Shown here in pieces: positions 1-4,584 of a stretch of 7,528 nucleotides of DNA (position 1 is the stretch's first letter; each line of letters starts with the position of its first letter). The DNA lies in NCBI GenBank assembly GCA_018902765.1, contig JAHIQC010000193.1:1-7528 (forward strand), read 5' to 3'. The stretch comes from Actinomycetota bacterium. Its GTDB lineage: Bacteria > Actinomycetota > Coriobacteriia > Anaerosomatales > JAHIQC01. The notes below the pieces were generated by a model. The model saw nothing but the letters and a program-made list of their open reading frames with translations. It had not been told where the DNA came from and searched no databases. A program made the position numbers and the translations under genes.

Positions 1-1568
1 CCATCTTCGTACCAGCGCATGAGCCTGAGCGCGCGTTTGGCCTCGATGTGGCTCACGCGATGGCGCGCCTTGGATGCCCCCGAGACCGAATCGGCGACGA
101 TGGTCGCTAGATCAGCGCGGCGCTGGAACAGGTTCTGAGTCACGCTCAGCGATTGGATGCGCTCCTTTGAGATACGCATCCGATTTCTGCCGAGGACCCC
201 GGATTGCATCGTCATCGCGCGCTCGTCCACGCCAATCCCCGCGGCTCGCCAGGCGAAGGCGCGTCCCGAGGCGACGATGGTTGCGATCAATGCGAGCACC
301 GTTGAGCCGGCCACGTAGCCCGGAGCCCACAGAAAGCCCAAAGCGAGTACCAACGGCGTGCCGGCGACAATCGTGAGGAGCGTCGGGGCCAGTATGTAGA
401 AGCGCAGGGCGCGCAGCGGCAAGCCCGGCGAGATGGGGAAGATCTCGGCCTCGGGAAGCAAGCCGTGCATCACCGACGCGAGTTCGCGCATCCGCACGAC
501 CGGGACCATCGCGGTCGATCCGCCGCTCGCCTGCTGTTCGTGGCTGATGCCCGCGGTATCGACATATACGACCGCGAGTCCGAATAGCCTGCGCATGAAC
601 GACTCGTTGATTCGCACTGCCTGCACGCGCCTGACGGGGATGCCGGTCATGCGCTTCTCTAAAAGCCCGGCCTCAAGTTCGACCCGTTGGCCGACACGGC
701 GGGCTACGAAACCGTAATCGCGAATCACGGCGGCGATGACCGCCGCCCCGGCCACAAGCGCGATGGCCGCGAGTGCCGCGCCGAGAAGCGCGGGTATCGC
801 GAGTTGCGTCGCGGCGCTTGCGGTGTCTTGGAAGATGCTCAAGCCGACGACCTCAACGAGCTGAGCGGATACGCCGAGCATGACGACGAACATGACCGGC
901 ACGCGGCTCGAGGTGATGGCAGCCAGCGCGAGCTCGCGTATGCCGACTGCGTGCTCAAAGCTCGAGTCCTCGCGAAGCTCTTCTCGGCCTCCGAAGGCGC
1001 CGCGAAAGTCGCTCATCCGACCCACCGGGTCGGCTCCGACAACGGCCGGTCCCAGAGCGGCGGCCTGTTGTTCCGAGGCGGCCGGGGAAGCTTGGGGGTC
1101 GACGTTTTGCGATGGTGTGCGCAGCAGCCTGGATCGGAGCACCTCGGCGTCTGCGAGCGTGATTGCGCCTATCTTGGCCTCGGGCTCGGTTGCGCCACCA
1201 CCAGCGGTCTGCACCACGACCTCGACGAGGCCGAGCATCCGCATGAACAGGTCGGCGCGCACGTTGACTCCGTGAACACGAGCTATGGGGATCACGCGGC
1301 GTTTGCGAACCCACAGTCCGCTGACCACCACAAGGTCGCTGCCTAGGATTCCATATCCGAAGCGGCTCCACGCAAGCCAGGAAAGCCCGATCGCAACAAG
1401 CCCGGCCAGAAGAGCGAGGGCGGCTATGCCAAGGAGCGGTGCGCTTCGCGTAGCGCCGCTGGCCACCAGCGCAAAGAACAAGCCGACCCCGGTCTGCCAC
1501 AACGTGGACAAGGAGCGCGAGATGACCGTCGCCGGGTGCGTGCGGACAAGCTCAGACTCCGCCATCAT
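1..1568 (-). CDS. ydbT: YdbT-like membrane protein with three bPH2 (DUF304) domains, 3' end cut by window edge
   Basis: The reading frame is open without a stop from an ATG at 1568 to the window edge (522 codons). I see three repeats of a membrane hairpin plus a bacterial PH-like domain. Hydrophobic stretches lie at about residues 25-37 and 44-67, 224-245 and 255-283, and 388-435. The bPH2 domains lie at about 69-149, 286-370 and 440-518. Each has the family hallmark of a turn after 'sGLW/aGLLEK/sGVLGR', then 'IPIARVHGV', 'IPVRRVQAV' and 'ISKERIQSL'. Bacillus subtilis YdbT is about 490 residues, so only a few C-terminal residues should be missing. The start overlaps the end of ydbS by 14-17 bases, so the pair is translationally coupled. 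A second ATG at 1565 sits better behind the GGTGA upstream and may be the true start. In B. subtilis the ydbST pair is reported to protect against the bacteriocin amylocyclicin; the role here is inferred. Confidence 0.9.
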   Translation of the reverse strand, partial: MMAESELVRTHPATVISRSLSTLWQTGVGLFFALVASGATRSAPLLGIAALALLAGLVAIGLSWLAWSRFGYGILGSDLVVVSGLWVRKRRVIPIARVHGVNVRADLFMRMLGLVEVVVQTAGGGATEPEAKIGAITLADAEVLRSRLLRTPSQNVDPQASPAASEQQAAALGPAVVGADPVGRMSDFRGAFGGREELREDSSFEHAVGIRELALAAITSSRVPVMFVVMLGVSAQLVEVVGLSIFQDTASAATQLAIPALLGAALAAIALVAGAAVIAAVIRDYGFVARRVGQRVELEAGLLEKRMTGIPVRRVQAVRINESFMRRLFGLAVVYVDTAGISHEQQASGGSTAMVPVVRMRELASVMHGLLPEAEIFPISPGLPLRALRFYILAPTLLTIVAGTPLVLALGFLWAPGYVAGSTVLALIATIVASGRAFAWRAAGIGVDERAMTMQSGVLGRNRMRISKERIQSLSVTQNLFQRRADLATIVADSVSGASKARHRVSHIEAKRALRLMRWYED

Positions 1569-2040
1569 CACTCACCCGCGCGAAAACCGCGATCCGATCG
1601 CGAAGCTTGGCAGCCTCTTGTTCGGACAGGGCCGGGATTGCGTGAGAGCCGGCAGCGGTCCAAACGCGCACCTCGGACAGATCGAACGCGCGCATGATCG
1701 GCCCTTGGCTCGTGTCCACGTGCTGAACTCTGACCATGGGAATGACGGTTCGCTGGATCACGAACAGCCCGTGCTGCAACCGCACCTCGACCTCGGTGAC
1801 CTCCCAGCGCCAACGCTCGTAGCGGATGGAGATCATCGGCCCGAGAAGCACGGCGAACACGAGCACGGCAACCAGACTCGGGGCCACCCATATGATCGCA
1901 GGGCCTTCGACCAGCGTCATGATGACCGCTAGCGGTACCAACACGAGAGCGGTTGCGATCGCGCCCACCGACGACTGGATGCGCCACGCGCTCTTGGCGC
2001 GCGGATCGAGCTTGTTTGCGGGCGTCCCTTCAGTATCCAT
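1552..2040 (-). CDS. ydbS: YdbS-like membrane protein with one bPH2 (DUF304) domain
   Basis: This 162-residue protein has a polar N-terminus, two membrane segments (about residues 24-44 and 47-68) and one bPH2 domain (about 72-151). The domain shows the family pattern: 'RYERWRWEVTEVEVRLQHG', then 'TVIPMVRVQHVDTSQGPIMR', and a closing helix 'QEAAKLRDRI'. This is the usual size and layout of YdbS, the small partner of YdbT, and the larger partner follows directly with overlapping reading frames. The two probably form a membrane complex. The family function is poorly defined beyond bacteriocin resistance in Bacillus. No Shine-Dalgarno sequence is visible before the ATG. A TACGAT box lies six bases upstream of it, so the message may be leaderless. 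Confidence 0.88.
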   Translation of the reverse strand: MDTEGTPANKLDPRAKSAWRIQSSVGAIATALVLVPLAVIMTLVEGPAIIWVAPSLVAVLVFAVLLGPMISIRYERWRWEVTEVEVRLQHGLFVIQRTVIPMVRVQHVDTSQGPIMRAFDLSEVRVWTAAGSHAIPALSEQEAAKLRDRIAVFARVSDDGGV

Positions 2041-2046
2041 GTGTAT

Positions 2047-2052
2047 ATCGTA
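2047..2052 (-). promoter_or_regulatory. Candidate -10 box for a leaderless ydbST transcript
   Basis: On the minus strand TACGAT (4/6 to TATAAT) ends six bases before the ATG at 2040. That places +1 on or next to the start codon, consistent with the missing ribosome binding site. I see no convincing -35 element at 16-18 bases. Confidence 0.35.
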
Positions 2053-2087
2053 GCCGATTGCCGCCGCGCACGGGTTGCCGCACGGCG

Positions 2088-2093
2088 TACACT
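2088..2093 (+). promoter_or_regulatory. Candidate -10 box for the ATC-hydrolase-like gene
   Basis: TACACT lies in the 98-bp gap between the divergent genes and would give a leader of about 40 bases. No good -35 is present at the normal distance, so the call rests on position and the TAnnnT pattern alone. Confidence 0.28.
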
Positions 2094-2138
2094 ACAAAGT
2101 GCGTCACACCCCGACCGCACCTGTCTCGAAAGGCCCTC

Positions 2139-2645
2139 ATGGCTGCCGACGATCACTCCACTTCGATTGAGGCCGCTCAGGCCGAGACCCGCGCCGCTAT
2201 CGAGAATCGTGCGCTCATATACCTGCACCTGTACGAGACACTTGCCGAGGAGCTCGGTCCCGAGCAAGCATCTGAGTTCATGAAACGCGCGATCTACCAG
2301 CGCGGCGTCGAGATCGGCCAAGCCTATCGCGAGGCGGCCGAAGAAGGCGACCTGGCGCGGGTCGGCGAGCTGTTCTGCGATGGGTCGCCATGCGCTGGCG
2401 AGTTGTTCGAGCCGGCAATCGAGGAGTCGGGCACCAGCAGGATCGTGCTCAGCATGAGAGCCTGCCCGCTTGTGGATGCCTGGCGTGCGCATGGTGTTCC
2501 TGATTACGAGATCGATGTGCTGTGCGGAATCGCGGCGGCCGTGGACGAAGGCACCTTTGAAGGTGCCGGACTCGAGTTGGAGTTCCTCGACAGGCTAGGA
2601 AGGCCCGGTTCGGAAAGCTGTCTTCTCGATGTGAGATTGCGGTAG
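2139..2645 (+). CDS. L-2-amino-thiazoline-4-carboxylic acid (ATC) hydrolase-like protein
   Basis: This 168-residue soluble protein resembles the ATC hydrolase family (Pfam PF14196). Founding members open the thiazoline ring of L-2-amino-thiazoline-4-carboxylate to N-carbamoyl-cysteine on the way to L-cysteine. Many relatives in anaerobes have no tested substrate. Visible hallmarks are an N-terminal helical part with 'FMKRAIYQRGVEIG' (about 47-60), then 'CPLVDAWRAHG' (C109), 'EIDVLC' (C129), an acidic residue at D136, and 'GSESCLLDVRL' (C161) at the C-terminus. C80 and C85 form an extra CxxxxC pair. The start at 2139 is chosen because GAAAGG ends five bases before it; a longer open frame upstream lacks family-like sequence and runs into the divergent ydbS gene. 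The gene stands alone, with no racemase or carbamoylase beside it, so the substrate remains uncertain. Confidence 0.72.
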   Translation: MAADDHSTSIEAAQAETRAAIENRALIYLHLYETLAEELGPEQASEFMKRAIYQRGVEIGQAYREAAEEGDLARVGELFCDGSPCAGELFEPAIEESGTSRIVLSMRACPLVDAWRAHGVPDYEIDVLCGIAAAVDEGTFEGAGLELEFLDRLGRPGSESCLLDVRLR

Positions 2646-2717
2646 CGCATCTCCTTGGGTGCTGGACTGGACGTTCGGCGGGCATAAACTCCTTGTACCT
2701 GCGAAAGGAGCCCCCTC

Positions 2718-3101
2718 ATGGAACGCGAGATCATCGCCATCCCGTCAACCACCCCGGCCGGTCTGGAAGCACCGCGCTCGCAGCATTTCGGCCGAGCTGA
2801 GTACTTCATCGTCGTGCAGGTGGAGCAGGGAAGGGTCACTCACGTTCGTGCCGTGGCAAATCAGGCTGAGCCGACGGCAGGACATGGGAGCATCGCACGC
2901 GCTCTGATCGACGAGGGTCTGACCGACATCATCACCTCGGGTATCGGCGCGGGCATGTACGCGCGGGCCGTGTCCGCGCAGGTGAGGGTCTGGGTCGATC
3001 AAGAATCCGGCACGGTCAGCGAGTCGGTCGCCAGTTTCCTGGCAGGTTCCCTCGTGGCTGCAACTGAGGCCGACGTGCACGCTGGGCATCACATCGCGTG
3101 A
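2718..3101 (+). CDS. NifX/NifB-type dinitrogenase iron-molybdenum cofactor family protein (small, stand-alone)
   Basis: This 127-residue protein matches the NifX/NifB C-terminal/VnfX/MTH1175-like family (PF02579), whose members bind FeMo-cofactor precursors or related iron-sulfur/molybdenum clusters in an RNase H-like fold. The key signature is 'SQHFGRAEYFIVV' (HFGRA at 23-27). It is followed by a conserved His (H56) in 'GHGSIARALIDEGL' and the 'DIITSGIGAGMYARA' loop (about 70-84). The C-terminus is His-rich ('HAGHH', 121-125), a common metal-handling tail in these small proteins. The start is well supported: AAAGGAG at 2704-2710 with a seven-base spacer. No nitrogenase gene is nearby, and stand-alone copies are widespread in anaerobes without nitrogenase, so a general metal-cluster or redox role is likelier than nitrogen fixation. 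Confidence 0.82.
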   Translation: MEREIIAIPSTTPAGLEAPRSQHFGRAEYFIVVQVEQGRVTHVRAVANQAEPTAGHGSIARALIDEGLTDIITSGIGAGMYARAVSAQVRVWVDQESGTVSESVASFLAGSLVAATEADVHAGHHIA

Positions 3102-3147
3102 TGGCCCGGGCTCGCTGCAGGCTCTCGCACATCCTCGGCTCCAACGC

Positions 3148-3153
3148 TATGCT
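3148..3153 (+). promoter_or_regulatory. Candidate -10 box for the DinB/ClbS-like gene
   Basis: TATGCT sits 34 bases before the start codon in a short intergenic gap. No clear -35 is visible. The surrounding GCTATGCTGT resembles GCTATGATGT ahead of the gene at 7316. Confidence 0.3.
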
Positions 3154-3187
3154 GTCCTAGGGGAGTTTCGAGGGGTGGAGGAAATGC

Positions 3188-3679
3188 ATGAGCCGTGATG
3201 AGGTCATGGAGCGCCTGCAGTTCACGCGAATTCGATTCGACCGTCGCGTCGCGGCGATCCCGATCGAGAAGATGGACGTTCTTCCACAGGCACGAACGCA
3301 CACGCCGAAACAGGTCGTGGCACATATCAACGCCTACGAGGCGCTGATCGTGGAGCGCTTGCAGGCTGCGCGCACCGGCAACACCACCGCGCTGTTTCGC
3401 GATCAGGTGGGCTGGCAGGAGTTCAACGAACAGGTGTGGGCGGACTCCGTGGATACGCCGGTGCACGAGGTTCTTGAGCAGTCGCCACGGGTGTTCAAGG
3501 AGCTTGTCCACGAGCTCATGATGCTGACCGATAGCGATATGCTAGATGACACAGGGATCATGGCGCAGATCGATCCGGCATGGCTGCAGGGTAGAACATT
3601 GGCGCAGGTCATCGGAGTCGACGCATTCGAGCACTATCCGATGCACTACGACGAGCTGGATCTCGCCGCCGCGCAGTAG
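3188..3679 (+). CDS. DinB/ClbS(DfsB)-like four-helix-bundle protein
   Basis: This 163-residue, all-helical protein resembles the DinB / ClbS-DfsB (DUF1706) superfamily. Members are metal-binding or thiol-linked four-helix bundles; some detoxify reactive small molecules, and many have no known role. The candidate DinB metal triad is complete: H46 in 'VVAHINAYEALI' on the second helix, and H149 with H153 as HxxxH in 'FEHYPMHYDELD' on the last helix. The start is set by GGAGG at 3177-3181 with a six-base spacer. An overlapping ATG at 3184 meets a stop after four codons and can be ignored. The gene ends 22 bp from the convergent carbonic anhydrase gene. Which subfamily it belongs to cannot be decided by eye. 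Confidence 0.65.
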   Translation: MSRDEVMERLQFTRIRFDRRVAAIPIEKMDVLPQARTHTPKQVVAHINAYEALIVERLQAARTGNTTALFRDQVGWQEFNEQVWADSVDTPVHEVLEQSPRVFKELVHELMMLTDSDMLDDTGIMAQIDPAWLQGRTLAQVIGVDAFEHYPMHYDELDLAAAQ

Positions 3680-3701
3680 GCAGGTACCGTCGGCTCGCGC
3701 A

Positions 3702-4283
3702 CTACCCGAGCCAGTGGATCTGTCCGCTTGCCAGCTTGTAGGCACCGCCACACACCATGACCTGATCGTGCGGAACATCCATTCCCGCGATCAGTTCGTT
3801 CAGCTCCACCACCGTATCCAACACATGATTGTCCACCGCAGCAGCCAGTAGCGCGTCGTCTGCATCTGCGGGGGCAAGCGTCGGGTCCACGCGGCTCACA
3901 TCGATCTTGTTCACGATGGGCGCGAGCCACTCCGGCGCATCGCCGGCGAGCGCCGCGCTGACAGCTCCGCAGTCCTCGTGGCCGAGCACCACCACGAGCC
4001 TCGCGCCGAGCTTCTCGAGTGCGAATCGTATCGAGGCGACGCTGGCTTGGGCGAGCACATGTCCGGCGGTTCTCACGACGAACAGCTCGCCGGGTCCGGC
4101 GTCGAAGACGGCTTCCACCGGCACACGTGAATCAGAGCATCCGACCACGATTGCGACGGGTCGTTGACCTGCCAGGCAGGCGGATCGTTCCTCGGCGGAG
4201 AAACGGGCTTCGGGGCGACCGGCAGCGAAGCGCGCGTTGCCTTCGCGCAGGCGGTCGAGCGTGAGCGATGCTTCGTGTCCCAC
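3702..4283 (-). CDS. Beta-class carbonic anhydrase
   Basis: This cytoplasmic zinc enzyme interconverts CO2 and bicarbonate. The 193-residue protein has all the beta-class signatures: 'CSDSRVP' (zinc ligand C49 with the D51/R53 catalytic dyad), 'FVVRTAGH' (about 68-75), 'VVVLGHEDCGAV' (zinc ligands H102 and C105), and a C-terminal 'CGGAYKLASGQI' strand. The length is typical of the short bacterial type. Translation starts at GTG 4283, with AGGAG (minus strand, 4289-4293) five bases upstream. A TATGAT box at 4317-4322 probably serves as its promoter. The gene is a single unit, divergent from the CWB2 surface protein and convergent with the DinB-like gene, so its likely role is general bicarbonate supply and pH balance. 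Confidence 0.95.
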   Translation of the reverse strand: MGHEASLTLDRLREGNARFAAGRPEARFSAEERSACLAGQRPVAIVVGCSDSRVPVEAVFDAGPGELFVVRTAGHVLAQASVASIRFALEKLGARLVVVLGHEDCGAVSAALAGDAPEWLAPIVNKIDVSRVDPTLAPADADDALLAAAVDNHVLDTVVELNELIAGMDVPHDQVMVCGGAYKLASGQIHWLG

Positions 4284-4288
4284 ACGAG

Positions 4289-4293
4289 CTCCT
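4289..4293 (-). promoter_or_regulatory. Ribosome binding site deciding the GTG start of the carbonic anhydrase
   Basis: AGGAG on the minus strand lies five bases before GTG 4283. No ATG in frame lies nearby, so this site is what selects the GTG start. Confidence 0.7.
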
Positions 4294-4316
4294 GACTTAC
4301 GCGGATTCGTTGAGAC

Positions 4317-4322
4317 ATCATA
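4317..4322 (-). promoter_or_regulatory. Candidate -10 box for the carbonic anhydrase gene
   Basis: TATGAT (5/6 to TATAAT) on the minus strand lies 33 bases before the start codon. The -35 region is GC-rich and does not match TTGACA. Confidence 0.42.
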
Positions 4323-4423
4323 CCCGAGGCGGCGGCCTACGCACCCCTGCCGGAGCGAGTCTCAAACTCGAGATGATGGCGCCGCCACTGGGCGGGCGCC
4401 CGCACGGCTCATGGGTTTTCGGC

Positions 4424-4429
4424 TAGGAT
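4424..4429 (+). promoter_or_regulatory. Candidate -10 box for the CWB2 surface protein gene
   Basis: TAGGAT in the context GGCTAGGATGG gives a leader of about 50 bases. No TTGACA-like -35 stands at 16-18 bases. TAGGAT-type -10 boxes are common in actinobacteria. Confidence 0.35.
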
Positions 4430-4475
4430 GGAGGGTGTGGCGCGCCGGGGGACGCTTGCGCGCATCGGCGAATGT

Positions 4476-4483
4476 GGAGGGAG
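4476..4483 (+). promoter_or_regulatory. Ribosome binding site deciding the start of the CWB2 surface protein
   Basis: GGAGGGAG lies five bases before ATG 4489. It rules out the upstream in-frame ATG at 4237, which would overlap the carbonic anhydrase gene and bury the signal peptide. Confidence 0.8.
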
Positions 4484-4488
4484 CAATC

Positions 4489-4584
4489 ATGCAAGGTTCT
4501 GGCTCAAGGCGCAGAAGTGCGCTCAGTTTCCTGTTGGTGATGGCGATGTGTCTGGCGATGGTGCCCATAGCACCAGCCGGAGCG
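4489..4584 (+). other. Sec signal peptide of the CWB2 surface protein
   Basis: Residues 1-32 have a basic N-region (RRR at 7-9), a hydrophobic core (about 11-28) and an A-x-A site (A30-G31-A32) before 'ISPPAPP'. No lipobox cysteine is present at the cleavage site, so signal peptidase I processing is expected. Confidence 0.85.

Noticed and set aside
687..1346. Long plus-strand open frame opposite the ydbT-like gene
   Set aside because: Its translation is a low-complexity, Gly/Arg/His-rich shadow of the well-supported minus-strand bPH2 gene and has no ribosome binding site.
2683..2690. CATAAACT as a -10 region for the NifX-like gene
   Set aside because: It is only a partial match (TAAACT) with no -35 at a proper distance. 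Read-through from the gene upstream is equally likely.
2718..3101. Evidence of nitrogen fixation from the NifX-like protein
   Set aside because: Small stand-alone members of this family occur widely in organisms without nitrogenase, and no nif gene is present in the window.
3680..3701. Possible bidirectional terminator between the convergent DinB-like and carbonic anhydrase genes
   Set aside because: The 22-base gap has no stable hairpin or T-run, so termination there is not supported by the sequence.
4362..4377. Short inverted repeat CGAGT-ctcaa-ACTCG between the carbonic anhydrase and CWB2 genes
   Set aside because: It has only five base pairs and no T-run, so it is too weak to call a terminator or operator.
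4392..4403. Perfect 12-base palindrome GCGGGCGCCCGC upstream of the CWB2 gene
   Set aside because: It could be an operator or a small hairpin, but pure G/C palindromes arise easily at this base composition, and it lies in an ordinary promoter region without a second copy.
4237..4488. N-terminal extension of the CWB2 protein from the ATG at 4237
   Set aside because: It would overlap the carbonic anhydrase start, has an Arg-rich low-complexity translation, and hides the signal peptide. The GGAGGGAG site and signal peptide place the start at 4489.
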